Assembly: GCF_016598575.1 (NCBI RefSeq)
Contig: NZ_CP066801.1
Span: forward strand, 1 to 64,000
DNA from: Streptomyces sp. HSG2
Lineage (GTDB): Bacteria > Actinomycetota > Actinomycetes > Streptomycetales > Streptomycetaceae
Length of the DNA: 64,000 nt
Direction: 5' to 3'
In this document: piece after piece, positions 25,725 through 34,578 of the stretch
How the letters are laid out: every line of letters starts with the position of its first letter
How positions within the stretch are numbered: position 1 is the stretch's first letter
The notes under the pieces: generated by a model
The model's input: only the letters and a program-made list of their open reading frames with translations
Told to the model about the DNA's origin: nothing
The model's database searches: none
Program-made: the position numbers and the translations under genes

Positions 25725-26488
25725 TCGAGTGGCTGGTGCCTGTGGGGGTCGCCTGGGCGGAGGCGTTCGACGACACACTCCTCCGGCCTGCGGACCCCCG
25801 GGAACTCGCCCTGGTCCGGGGCCGTCCGGAGCGGGTCGTCCGGCAGTTCGCCGCCGCACGCACCTGTGCCCGCCGCTGCCTGGACGCCCTCGGCGCACCG
25901 CCCGGCCCGCTGCTGCGCACGACGGACGGCGCTCCGGCGTGGCCGACGGGGTTCGTCGGCAGCGTCACCCACTGCGCGGGGTACCGGGGCGCGGTGGCGG
26001 CGCGCGCCGACGCCTGGGGGGCGCTGGGCGTGGACGCCGAACCCGCCCTCCCACTGCCGCCCGGTGTCCTGGGGCTGGTCGCCTCGCAGCGCGAGCGGCG
26101 GATGGTGGCCCGGCTCACCGGGAAGCATCCCCGTCTGCCCTGGGACCGGCTGCTGTTCAGCGCCAAGGAATCCGTCTACAAGGCGTGGCACCCGGCCACC
26201 CGCCGGTGGATCGGCACGGCCGCCATCGAGGTCGCGTTCACCGCCGGAGGTCTGCTGACCGCCGAGGTCCACCCCGACCGCACGCCGCCGCCTCCGGTGC
26301 GGCGACGGTCGGAGAACGGCCAGGCGGCCGGGCCCGGCGCCGGGGCGCCGGGACACGGCGGCGTCGCGGCGCGCTACATGGGCCGCTGGTGCGTGGACAG
26401 GGGACTGCTGCTCACCGCCGTGGCGGTGCCCGCCCGGACTCCCCCGACGGTTCCCGCGCGGTGCGCCGGGCCGCAGGTCAGCGTCTGA
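25721..26488 (+). CDS. 4'-phosphopantetheinyl transferase (Sfp/EntD type)
   Basis: A 255-residue enzyme from GTG 25721. It has the PPTase signature: SVTHCAGYRGAVAA, the metal-binding GVDAEP and FSAKESVYKAW. It transfers phosphopantetheine from CoA to the serines of the two carrier proteins in the cluster (11.0 and 19.6 kb). It ends the rightward operon; its 3' end overlaps the convergent AraC gene by 11 bases. A dedicated PPTase supports an autonomous pathway. Confidence 0.9.
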   Translation: MIEWLVPVGVAWAEAFDDTLLRPADPRELALVRGRPERVVRQFAAARTCARRCLDALGAPPGPLLRTTDGAPAWPTGFVGSVTHCAGYRGAVAARADAWGALGVDAEPALPLPPGVLGLVASQRERRMVARLTGKHPRLPWDRLLFSAKESVYKAWHPATRRWIGTAAIEVAFTAGGLLTAEVHPDRTPPPPVRRRSENGQAAGPGAGAPGHGGVAARYMGRWCVDRGLLLTAVAVPARTPPTVPARCAGPQVSV

Positions 26489-27470
26489 GAATGACCGTCC
26501 GGTCGTCGGAGCCGGTGGCCATGGCCTCGCCGGCCCGCTTGCCCCGGCGGAACTCCTGCGGGCTGACGCCGCGTTCCCGCTTGAACGCGGCGCTCAGGGC
26601 GAACGGGCCCGAGTACCCCACCCGCTGGGCGATACCGGCGACGGACAGCTCGGGGTCTCGCAGCAGCTCGGAGGCGAGCGTCAGCCGCCATCCGGTGAGA
26701 TAGGACATCGGTGGCTCACCGACGAGCTCTGTGAAGTGACGTGCCAGCACCGCCCGGGAGGTCCCGACGGAGGAGGCGAGCGATGCGACCGTCCACGGCT
26801 CGCTGGGCCGCTCGTGCAGCAGCCGCAGAGCCCGCCCCACCACCGGGTCGCTCTGGGCCCGGAACCAGAGCGGCGCGCCGGTGCCCGGCTCCATGAGCCA
26901 GGAGCGGAGGACGCTGATGAGCAGCAGGTCGAGCAGCCGGTCGAGGACCACCTCCTGGCCGATGTCCTCCTTGTCCACCTCGGCGGCCAGCATGCCGATC
27001 AGCGGGGCCCGCGCGGCGGAAGCGGGCTGGACCAGCAGGGCCGGCAGGCCGGCGAGCAGCCTGCGCCCGACCTCGTTGGGCGCCTGATAGGTGCCGCTGA
27101 GCATCATGGCCGACCCCGTGCGGTGTGGCTCCCCCCAGGTGCGTACGCCCAGGGACATCGCTTCGGTGACGTTCTCCCCGTCAATGGTGTGGCAGCGCTG
27201 CTCGGCGTCGACGGTGATGCCCGGGCGTGTCGCCGGGTCGTCGACGAGCGTGTACGGTTCGGGGCCGCGCAGGACCGCCACGTCCCCCGCCGCCAGCCGC
27301 ACCGGGTCGCAGCCCTCGCGGAGCACCCACGCCGAGCCGTGCATCATAGTGACCAGCGACAGGGGCGCGCGGTCCTCGATGCGCAGTCCCCACGGGGGGT
27401 TGAACACCGATTTCAGGAGGAAGGCACCCCGCGCCTTGGGGCTCCCCAGCAGGCCGCTGAGCGTATCCAC
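26478..27470 (-). CDS. AraC-family regulator with cupin sensor domain
   Basis: A 330-residue regulator. GTG 27470 has GAGGTG 6 bases upstream; GTG 27479 is an alternative. Residues about 1-180 form a cupin ligand domain (LSLVTMMHGSAWVLREGC, LAAGDVAVLRGPEPYTLVDD). The C-terminus holds two HTHs: WTVASLASSVGTSRAVLARH and LSVAGIAQRVGYSGPFALSA. It is convergent with the PPTase gene and may read a small molecule of the cluster or control the following DUF1772/hemerythrin genes. Which one cannot be said. Confidence 0.85.
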   Translation of the reverse strand: MDTLSGLLGSPKARGAFLLKSVFNPPWGLRIEDRAPLSLVTMMHGSAWVLREGCDPVRLAAGDVAVLRGPEPYTLVDDPATRPGITVDAEQRCHTIDGENVTEAMSLGVRTWGEPHRTGSAMMLSGTYQAPNEVGRRLLAGLPALLVQPASAARAPLIGMLAAEVDKEDIGQEVVLDRLLDLLLISVLRSWLMEPGTGAPLWFRAQSDPVVGRALRLLHERPSEPWTVASLASSVGTSRAVLARHFTELVGEPPMSYLTGWRLTLASELLRDPELSVAGIAQRVGYSGPFALSAAFKRERGVSPQEFRRGKRAGEAMATGSDDRTVILRR

Positions 27471-27604
27471 AACCGTCACCTCGCACCGTTTCGCTGTCGT
27501 TTCTCGCGGCGCGCGCCTCGGCCCCGGCCGTTCCCCTCCCGGGAGGAGGCGCGACCGTGAGTCCGGCCTATCGAGAGGACCGGACCCACGATGGTTCTCG
27601 TGTG

Positions 27605-28135
27605 TCAACGCGCCCGGGTGATCGTCCGCCGCCGGGCCGCGTCTCCCAGCAGGGCGAGGGCGGCGAGGCACGCGACCGTACGGACCGCGTTGGCCCTGCG
27701 CCAGGGTCGCTCGTAGGCGGCTCTCGCCGCCGCCAGGTCGGCCGCTGACGTGCCCGAGGCGTCGCGCAGCCTGCGGTTCAGGGGCAGGTTGACGCAGATC
27801 GTCACCACGACGCTGAGGCCGTACAGCACTGCGGCCGAACGAGCCTCCCGGGCGGCGGCGCTCCCGTCCGCGCGGTCGAGTCGGCGGGCGGCGACACCGG
27901 TGGCCAGGAACACACCCAGGAAGAGTGCCCCGAAGGGGGCGTTGTCGTCCAGGGCGTCATTGGCCCGGCGCATCGCGGCGACGAACCTCTCGTCCCCCCG
28001 CCGCGCGAGGGCGAGCATCACACCGACGTCGAACCCGAGGTAGAGGCCGGCCATCAAGCCGGTGCCGATGGTGGCAGCGACAAGGACGGGGTCCGGTGGC
28101 GTGGCGGCCGCCGGGAGGGCGCGGGAAGGACGCAT
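27605..28135 (-). CDS. DUF1772 membrane protein 2
   Basis: A 176-residue protein from ATG 28135, with GGGGA upstream; a GTG at 28225, overlapping the hemerythrin stop, would add 30 residues. The family blocks IGTGLMAGLYLGFDVGVMLAL and VVTICVNLPLNRRL are clear, with four hydrophobic segments. Relative of the proteins at 4.3 and 29.9 kb. Some DUF1772 proteins are anthrone oxygenases; here no function is shown. Confidence 0.75.
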   Translation of the reverse strand: MRPSRALPAAATPPDPVLVAATIGTGLMAGLYLGFDVGVMLALARRGDERFVAAMRRANDALDDNAPFGALFLGVFLATGVAARRLDRADGSAAAREARSAAVLYGLSVVVTICVNLPLNRRLRDASGTSAADLAAARAAYERPWRRANAVRTVACLAALALLGDAARRRTITRAR

Positions 28136-28221
28136 GGTGTTCCCCTGGTCGGATCGACGGGCGGCGGACGCGGCACCGCCGGCGCGGCAGCCGGCCACCC
28201 GGAGGCCCTGCAGCAGGCCGT

Positions 28222-28857
28222 TCACCGGGGGTCCAGGATTCCGGTGAGCGAGCGGCGGTAGGCACCTTGCAGCAGGGTGCGTCCCATCAGGCGCACCGGG
28301 CCGGGCATCAGCCCGTCCGGCTGCGGGAGTCCGTCAAGCAGCCACGGGGGCAGGACCCGCTTGACGCGGAGGGGCGCCGCCGCGAGAACGCGGCGTTCCA
28401 GGGCGGCGAACACCTCGGCCGGTACGCGGGCGAAGACCGGGAAGGTCAGCTTCTCCTCCTCGTGCAGGTGCCGGTGGAGGACGGTGTCGAAGGTGTCGAC
28501 GGGGCAGCCGATCAGCTCGGCGTTTCCTCCCTCCAACGCCCTGGTCACGCGGAGCATCGAGTCGTCGAGGGCCACATGGTCCTGGACCATGCGATGGGAC
28601 CCGGCCGCGATCTCCGGTACGTGCTCGATCAGACCCGGCCAGAGGATCTGGTCCTCGGTGCGGTGGTGCCAGTCGACGATGGCTCTGAGCTGCCGCCACC
28701 ATTCCGCGGCCCGGGGAAGACCGGCGGAGGTCAGAAGCGGCGCCGCAGCCACCAGCCGCCGGGAGTCGCGTCTCAGCGCGAGGTGCGTCTGCGCGAATCC
28801 GCGAAGATGGCGGGGCAGCGTGTCCACGCCCCTACCTCCCCACAGCAGCCCGTCCAT
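28222..28857 (-). CDS. Hemerythrin-domain protein
   Basis: A 211-residue all-helical protein from ATG 28857, with GAGGGA upstream (ATG 28881 is an alternative start). The His/Glu ligand pattern of HHE hemerythrins is visible: WHHRTEDQILWPGL, DHVALDD and HRHLHEEEKLTFPVF. It would bind a di-iron centre and sense or carry O2 or NO. It lies directly upstream of, and probably co-transcribed with, a DUF1772 gene, which hints at oxygen-related chemistry. Confidence 0.8.
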   Translation of the reverse strand: MDGLLWGGRGVDTLPRHLRGFAQTHLALRRDSRRLVAAAPLLTSAGLPRAAEWWRQLRAIVDWHHRTEDQILWPGLIEHVPEIAAGSHRMVQDHVALDDSMLRVTRALEGGNAELIGCPVDTFDTVLHRHLHEEEKLTFPVFARVPAEVFAALERRVLAAAPLRVKRVLPPWLLDGLPQPDGLMPGPVRLMGRTLLQGAYRRSLTGILDPR

Positions 28858-29002
28858 GGCGTCCCTCTCTTCTCTGAGCATCCCCCGGCGTCTTCGCCGA
28901 GGGCGCCTGGCTTGATCGGTCTGTGGCGATACACGGCCAGTGCGGTGATCCGCCGTCCGGTGCACCCTGTTCAGGCGGATCACCACTGCCGGACACCGGT
29001 GA

Positions 29003-29830
29003 TCAGGCGTCCCAGACTCCGGTGGCCGCGGCCTCCTTGGCGTAGTCCGAGAAGTCCTTGGGCTCTCGCCCGAGCGCTTCACGGACGCCGTGCACCACGC
29101 TGGCGTTGCGGCCGTCGACGATGAGGGTGAAGAGGTCCGCGAACTCCTCCGGCTCGCCGAGCTCTCGCAGCGCCGCGCGGTAGTCGTCGGCACTGACCGG
29201 CACGTAGGTGATGGTCCGGCCAGTGGCCGCCGACAGCTCCCGGACCACGTCGTGGAAACTCAGCAGCCGGGGACCGGACAGTTCGTAGGTCTTGCCGATG
29301 TGACGGGCGTCGGTCAGTGCGGCGACCACGACGTCGGCGATGTCGTCGGCGTCCACGAACGGTTCGACGGCGTCCCCGGTGGGCAGCGCCAGTTCACCCG
29401 AGCGGACCGGATCGAGGAAGAAACTCTCGCTGAAGTTCTGGTTGAACCAGTTGGCTCGGACGACGGTCCAGTCGCAGCCGGACGCCTTGAGGGCGTCCTC
29501 ACTGGCGACGGCGCCCTCCTCACCCCGGCCGGACAGCAGCACCAGGCGGCGGACACCCCGCGCGACAGCGAAGGCGGCTAACCGCTCGACGGTCTCCTTG
29601 GCGCCGGGGAACGCGAGGTCCGGGTAGTAGGTCACGTAGGCGGCGGAGACCCCGCCCAGCGCGGTCTCCCAGGTGCTCTCGTCCTCCCAGACGAAGGGGA
29701 TCTCGCTGCTGCGGGAGCCGACCCGCGCGGGGCGGCCGTGCGCTTGGAGGCGGTCGACAACCCGTCGTCCGGTCTTGCCGGTGCCGCCTATGACAAGGAT
29801 GGGTGCGGTGTTCTGCGCTTGAGTGCTCAT
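29003..29830 (-). CDS. NmrA-like NAD(P)H-dependent reductase
   Basis: A 275-residue atypical short-chain dehydrogenase from ATG 29830 (ATG 29839 also possible). It has the nucleotide loop VIGGTGKTGRRV, VLLSGRGEEGA, RANWFNQNF and DADDIADVVVAAL. This matches the NmrA/QorB group that reduces quinones or senses NADP. It stands alone between the hemerythrin gene (145 bases away) and the third DUF1772 gene. Its role in the cluster is uncertain. Confidence 0.8.
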   Translation of the reverse strand: MSTQAQNTAPILVIGGTGKTGRRVVDRLQAHGRPARVGSRSSEIPFVWEDESTWETALGGVSAAYVTYYPDLAFPGAKETVERLAAFAVARGVRRLVLLSGRGEEGAVASEDALKASGCDWTVVRANWFNQNFSESFFLDPVRSGELALPTGDAVEPFVDADDIADVVVAALTDARHIGKTYELSGPRLLSFHDVVRELSAATGRTITYVPVSADDYRAALRELGEPEEFADLFTLIVDGRNASVVHGVREALGREPKDFSDYAKEAAATGVWDA

Positions 29831-29944
29831 GACCTTCATTCAAGTCTCCACGCGGCAGACGGTACATAGCCCTCAGACTCAGATGCATACGCGATCGTCT
29901 CGATCTGCGGGTGGGACACGTACGTCTGGAACACCCCACGGGGT

Positions 29945-30409
29945 TCACTGGGCGAGGGCCACGGCCATGAGGACGAAGGCGGCGACGGCGAACAGGGTCC
30001 GCACTCCGTGCAGGGTGTTCCACCGCCCCTCGAACGCCCCCCGGGCGGCCCGCTCGTCGCCCCGGTGACGGGAATTCTCCAGCGCGTTGTTCAGGGGGAC
30101 GTTGCCGCCCGCGGTGATCAGATGACCCACCAGCGCGCAACCGGCGGCAGCCCCCACGAGGGCCGTCTCGCTTCCGTCGCGCGCCTCCGGCACCACCAAG
30201 AACGATGCGGCGGGGAAGGCCAGTGAGCCGAGGAAGAGCAGCAGGAACACCGGCCCGGGAACCCTTCGGTTCACCGTCCGCATGACGAGGGTGAACGAAG
30301 CGTCGTCCACCTCTCTCAGGGAGGGCATGACACCCGACTGGAAGGCGAGCATGTATCCGGCGTACAGCCCGGTGCAGACGAGGGCGAGGACCTCAAGATC
30401 TTCCGACAT
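29945..30409 (-). CDS. DUF1772 membrane protein 3
   Basis: A 154-residue protein (ATG 30409; ATG 30421 possible) with four hydrophobic stretches. LVCTGLYAGYMLAFQSGVMPSL and GGNVPLNNALEN match the two other DUF1772 proteins of the window. It is the rightmost gene of the block before mobile-element remnants begin. Confidence 0.72.
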   Translation of the reverse strand: MSEDLEVLALVCTGLYAGYMLAFQSGVMPSLREVDDASFTLVMRTVNRRVPGPVFLLLFLGSLAFPAASFLVVPEARDGSETALVGAAAGCALVGHLITAGGNVPLNNALENSRHRGDERAARGAFEGRWNTLHGVRTLFAVAAFVLMAVALAQ

Positions 30410-30553
30410 ACAGATCATCATCGTCGCTTCTGCCCCGTCTTCGCAGGGCTTGTTCCGGACTTGACGGGAGCGAGGCGCCGAGCCCGGAAGGAGGGCCCTC
30501 TTCGGCGTCCGGCGGCGGTACGGCGAGGGCCCGACGGGGGTACGGCGCGTCGT

Positions 30554-30724
30554 TCAAGCGCAGCTCGACCGTGGTCCGTGTCGGCGCGCCGGGCGGCTGA
30601 CGGCGGAGCGGACGAGCGCGGCAAAGTTCGAGGTGTCTTCCAGGCACCCGGCCTCGATCCGCACCAGCAACCGGTCGTAGATCGCGGCCGAATCCTCTTC
30701 GCCGTCCGAGGGACCGACATCCAT
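30554..30724 (-). CDS. Hypothetical short protein
   Basis: A 56-residue frame (MDVGPSDGEEDSAAIYDRLL ... CLEDTSNFAALVRSAVS) within an otherwise featureless 377-base stretch (30410-30786). The acidic start and helical middle look protein-like, but I recognise no family and see no strong ribosome site. It may be the end of a gene broken by the adjacent IS1380 insertion. The rest of the stretch shows nothing I can name. Confidence 0.25.
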   Translation of the reverse strand: MDVGPSDGEEDSAAIYDRLLVRIEAGCLEDTSNFAALVRSAVSRPARRHGPRSSCA

Positions 30725-30786
30725 GTTCAGATACGCCGCCGCCGTCCGCCGCCGATCCACCCGCCCGAACACCCCCGCCATCGAGG

Positions 30787-31525
30787 GTCCCCGCCACGGC
30801 CTGGACGGCAGCGATCGAGCCCGGCGGCGAGATCCGCGACGGCGCCTGGGTCGCCGAACTGTCCGGCGACTGCCTCAAGAGCTGGCCGAAGGGAACGCGG
30901 CTGATCGTCCGCAAGGAACGGCCCCACCCCGGCGCCCAGTTGCGGATCACCAACGCTGACGGACTACGGCTGACCTGCTTCGCCACCAACACCACCAACA
31001 TGCCGATCGCGGCACTGGAGCTGCGGCACCGCCAGCGGGCACGGGCCGAGGACCGCATCCGGGCCGCGCGGGCCACCGGCCTGCGCAACCTGCCCCTGCA
31101 CGACACCGCGCAGAACCAGATCTGGCTGGAGATCGTCCAGCCAGATCTGGACCTGCTGGCCTGGATGCCGATGCTCGCTCTGACCGGCGAAATCCGCAGG
31201 TGGGAGCCCCGCCGTCTCCGGTTCCGCCTTCTCTCCGCCGCCGCCCAGATCGTCACGACCGCCCGCCGCCGGCACCTGCGGTTCGCACGCCACTGGCCCT
31301 GGACCGACGTGATCACCGACGCCCTGGCGCGGCTCGAAGCTCTCCCAAATCCCGGCTGACCAGCACGTTCCCGTCCCTGCGATCAGCACCACCCGACCGG
31401 AGCCGTGGAACCCGGCGCCCACCCGACGCGACAGCCGGGCCATCAGCGTGCCCGCCACCGACCCGAGCAACCGAAACGGCCCGCCGAAGAAGCCGACGGA
31501 CCGTCACGAAAGATCGAGGCTAGGG
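30787..31525 (+). pseudogene. IS1380-family transposase, 5'-truncated, with right end
   Basis: The frame reads VPATAWTAAIEPGGEIRDGA, LIVRKERPHPGAQLRIT, LRNLPLHDTAQNQIWLEIV and ends HWPWTDVITDALARL..NPG at TGA 31359. This is the C-terminal 190 residues of IS1380 transposases. The N-terminal DDE part is missing. The tail continues to about 31525 (GAAAGATCGAGGCTAG), which resembles the usual right end of Streptomyces IS1380 elements. Confidence 0.7.
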
Positions 31526-31533
31526 TCGTCCGT

Positions 31534-31664
31534 ATGATGATCGACACTGGGGCCGCCGGGTTACTCTTCGCATCCCTCCAGGCGGACGCCCTCACCAGCC
31601 CGGACCAACTGCGCGAGCTCTACTCGCAGCCGAACCCGAACTCGCTCCGCAAGGAGATGGGCCT
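31534..31664 (+). pseudogene. Gene fragment trapped between IS1380 and IS3
   Basis: Encodes MMIDTGAAGLLFASLQADAL..TSPDQLRELYSQPNPNSLRKEM and is then cut by the IS3 inverted repeat. Its ATG lies only nine bases after the IS1380 end. I do not recognise the family. The codon pattern looks genuine, so it is probably the start of a host gene whose remainder is absent from the window. Confidence 0.4.
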
Positions 31665-31684
31665 TGACCCCGAATCCTGGACAC
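31665..31684 (+). repeat. Left inverted repeat of IS3 element
   Basis: TGACCCCGAATCCTGGACAC; matches the complement of 34924-34943 at 19 of 20 bases. The orfB stop lies 4 bases inside. Confidence 0.85.
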
Positions 31685-31687
31685 GGG

Positions 31688-32415
31688 CTATGCGGCTTGA
31701 GCCAGCGTAGTTGATGTTGCGGCGAGTGCCGTCTCGTAGGCGATCGGGCTGCGTTGTCCGAGTCGTGAGTGGCGGCGTCGGGTGTTGTAGCGGTTCAGCC
31801 ATCGGAAGGCGTCGAGCCGGGCTTCGCGCTCGCTGGACCAGCTCTTGCGGCCTTGGAGGGTTTCCCGCTTGAACGTCGCGTTGAAGGACTCGGCCAGCGC
31901 GTTGTCCGCCGAGCTGCCGACCGCGCTCATGGACTGGCGGACACCGGCCTTCGCGCAGGCGTGGGCGAAGGCCCGACTGGTGTATTGCGCCCCGTGGTCG
32001 CTGTGCATGACGGCCCCCGCGAGGCTGCCGCGGGTCCGTATCGCCGCGTCCAGGGCATCGGTGACGAGCTCGGTCCGCATGTGATCGGCCAGCGCCCATC
32101 CGGCCAGGCGGCGCGAGGCGAGGTCGATGACCGTGGCGAGATAGAGGAACTTCCCACCGTCCAGCGGGAGATACGTAATATCGCCGGCATACCTGGTGTT
32201 CGGCTCCGTGGCGGTGAAGTCCCGGCCGATCAGGTCGGGCGCCTTCGCGGCGGCCGGGTCCGGGACCGTGGTGCGGTGTCTGCGGCGCAGGCGCGTCCCG
32301 GCGATACCGGCAGTGCGCATGAGGCGGGCGACGCGCTTGTGGTTGACGCGCTCACCGTCCTCGCGGAGCTCGGCGGTGATCCTGGGGACACCGTAGGTGC
32401 CGTCCGACTCCCGGT
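31688..32415 (-). pseudogene. IS3 orfB, 3' part (integrase core)
   Basis: Encodes the rve catalytic core with all three acidic residues: AGDITYLPLD (Asp), VMHSDHGAQYTS (Asp) and ADNALAESFNATFKRE (Glu), ending RRHSRLGQRSPIAYE..LAQAA. The N-terminal part lies at 34402-34578, on the other side of the inserted element. The protein is therefore disrupted although its active site is intact. Confidence 0.85.
32411..32415. repeat. Target-site duplication, left copy
   Basis: CCGGT immediately outside the left end of the IS1634-type element; repeated at 34402-34406. This shows a simple transposition into IS3 orfB. Confidence 0.8.
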
Positions 32416-34401
32416 CCTGGGTTCGACGTAATTCGAGGGTCCTGGAGGCTCTTGCGGGCTGAAGGTGCAGGTCATCGGGGCGCGGACGGCGCAAACGGCT
32501 GGAATGGCCTAGAGACACGACTTTCTTGATTCACCTGTGTTGGCCTGCTACTTCGGCCTATCGTCTGGATCCATGTACGTGAGGACGACGAAGCGGGAGA
32601 ACAAGTCCGGCACGGTCCGGTACCTGCATCTGGCCCACAACGAGTGGGATCCGGTGAAGGGGCGGGCGGTGCCGAAGGTGCTGTTCACCTTCGGCCGCGA
32701 GGACGACCTGGACCGCGAGGCGGTCAGGCGTCTGGTCATGTCTCTATCGAAGCTGCTGGAGCCGGGCGACGCGCTGGCCGCAACCGCGGCGTCGGACCTG
32801 GAGTTCGTCTCCTCGGTGCCGTTCGGCGGCGCCTATGTGCTCGACCAGCTGTGGCGCCGGCTGCGGATCGACCAGATCGTGGGCCGGGTCGGGCAGCCCA
32901 AGCGAGGCCGGCGCCGGGACATGACCGCGACCGAGCGGGTGCTGTTCGCCCTGGTCGCCAACCGGGCGCTGGCCCCGTCGTCGAAGCTCGCGGCGGCGGA
33001 GTGGATCACGAACGACGTGCACATCGACGGCCTGGCCGAGACCGGCGAACAGCCCTGCTACCGGGCGATGGACTGGCTGCACGAGGTGCAGGACGACTTG
33101 GAGAAGCAGGTGTTCGACGAGGTCGCGAACCTGCTGAACCTGGAGGTCGACCTGCTGTTCTTCGATACCACCAGCACCTACTTCGAACTGGAGGAGCCCG
33201 ACGAGCCCCTCGCCCGCAACGACGCGGGCCGGCGCCTGGACGCCGACGATGTGGACGACAACGAGGCCAGGCAGGCCGGGTTTCGGACCTACGGCAAGTC
33301 GAAGGACTCCCGCGACGACCTGCCGCAGATCGTGATCGGCATGGCCGTCACCAGGGACGGCATCCCGGTCCGCTGCTGGTGCTGGCCGGGCAACACCTCC
33401 GACCAGACGCTGATCCGGCAGGTCAAGGACGAGATGCGGGACTGGACCCTGTCCAAGATCGTGTGGGTGGCAGACCGCGGTTTCTCCTCCGCCGCCAACC
33501 GCCGCTACCTGCGCAAGGGCGACCACGCCTACATCATCGGCGAGAAGCTCCGCTCCGGAAGTCCCGAGGTGCAGGCCGCCCTGTCCCGCCAGGGCCGCTA
33601 CCAGGACGTCGGCGAGAACATGCGCGTCAAGGAGGTGCGGATATCCGACACCGACCGGTTCGTCATCTGCCACAACCCTGAAGCGGCCGAGCGTGACCGG
33701 CACATGCGCGAACAACTCGTCGCCCAGCTGGCCGGCTTGATCGCCGACACCGACAAGCTCAGCGACTTCAAGCGGGGTGAACTACGCGGGAAGATCGCCG
33801 ACAAGCCCGGCCTGAACCGCTACCTTCGCGCTACCCCGGCCGGCAAGCTCCGCGTCGACCAGGCGAAGATCAAGGCGGAGGAGAACCTCGACGGGAAGTA
33901 CCTCCTGCGCTGCTCGGACCCCCACCTGAGCGCCGAGGACATCGCGCTGGGCTACAAGCAACTGCTCGAAGTCGAGCGCGGCTGGCGCGACATGAAGCAG
34001 ATCATCGACCTGCGGCCCGTCTACCACCGCCTCGAAGAACGCATCCGAGCCCACGTCATCCTCTGCTGGCTCGCCCTCCTCCTCATCCGGATCACCGAGA
34101 CCACCACCGGCAAGACCTGGCCGCACATCCGACGCGAACTCGACCGCCTCCATCTGGGCACCTTCACCGGCCGCACCGGCACGTTCCAGCAGGTCACCAC
34201 CCTGACCAAGCCTCAGCGCGACCTACTCGCGAAGCTGGACATCCCCGCCCCCAAGCAGGTCGTCTCACTTCAGCCCACACCTCGCTGACCAGCGAGAACA
34301 CCACCGCCTAGAGACACGCCCTCCAGGCGGACACACGCATGTCCACCCAGGTCAGGCCCCAGATTCGCCTCTCCAGACTGCCGAATTACGTCGAACCCGG
34401 G
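32416..34401 (+). mobile_element. Complete IS1634-type (IS4 superfamily) element
   Basis: Ends CCTGGGTTCGACGTAATTCG (32416-32435) and, inverted, CGAATTACGTCGAACCCGGG (34382-34401) match at 19 of 20 positions. They are flanked by a perfect 5-base target duplication CCGGT (32411-32415 and 34402-34406). Length is 1986 bases with one intact transposase gene. It lies inside orfB of the IS3 element, so it arrived later and is probably still functional. Confidence 0.88.
32573..34288 (+). CDS. IS1634-type transposase
   Basis: A 571-residue full-length transposase from ATG 32573. DDE residues of the IS4 superfamily can be placed at LLFFDTTSTYFE (first Asp), VWVADRGFSS (second Asp) and the YxxLLEVERGWRDMKQI segment (Glu). 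Length and the long insertion before the third residue fit IS1634. No frameshift or stop is seen. It catalyses excision and insertion of its own element. Confidence 0.9.
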   Translation: MYVRTTKRENKSGTVRYLHLAHNEWDPVKGRAVPKVLFTFGREDDLDREAVRRLVMSLSKLLEPGDALAATAASDLEFVSSVPFGGAYVLDQLWRRLRIDQIVGRVGQPKRGRRRDMTATERVLFALVANRALAPSSKLAAAEWITNDVHIDGLAETGEQPCYRAMDWLHEVQDDLEKQVFDEVANLLNLEVDLLFFDTTSTYFELEEPDEPLARNDAGRRLDADDVDDNEARQAGFRTYGKSKDSRDDLPQIVIGMAVTRDGIPVRCWCWPGNTSDQTLIRQVKDEMRDWTLSKIVWVADRGFSSAANRRYLRKGDHAYIIGEKLRSGSPEVQAALSRQGRYQDVGENMRVKEVRISDTDRFVICHNPEAAERDRHMREQLVAQLAGLIADTDKLSDFKRGELRGKIADKPGLNRYLRATPAGKLRVDQAKIKAEENLDGKYLLRCSDPHLSAEDIALGYKQLLEVERGWRDMKQIIDLRPVYHRLEERIRAHVILCWLALLLIRITETTTGKTWPHIRRELDRLHLGTFTGRTGTFQQVTTLTKPQRDLLAKLDIPAPKQVVSLQPTPR

Positions 34402-34406
34402 CCGGT
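34402..34406. repeat. Target-site duplication, right copy
   Basis: CCGGT immediately outside the right end of the IS1634-type element; pairs with 32411-32415. Confidence 0.8.
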
Positions 34407-34578
34407 GGACGGTTTGGATCCGTGCGGCGAGCTGGGCGTCGGCCGCCCGGCGGGCCGCCCGGTCCGGTGCGGTCCGGCGCCAGTAGTAGAAGCTGGAGCG
34501 GGCGATGCCCAGGACCTGGCACAACCGCTTCACGCCGTATCGGCGCTGGTGGTCGCAGACGAACTGGAAGCGGTTCAC
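34402..34578 (-). pseudogene. IS3 orfB, 5' part
   Basis: GTG 34578 overlaps the orfA stop by 4 bases. It encodes VNRFQFVCDHQRRYGVKRLC, QVLGIARSSFYYWRR and AARIQTVHR, the N-terminal helix-hairpin of IS3 OrfB. The frame then enters the inserted element. It joins with 31688-32415 once the insert and one CCGGT copy are removed. Confidence 0.82.

Noticed and set aside
4320..26488. Prodiginine cluster
   Set aside because: Ligase, carrier, dehydrogenase, oxoamine synthase and SARP resemble the red genes, but RedH-, RedL-, RedG- and MBC O-methyltransferase-type genes are not present.
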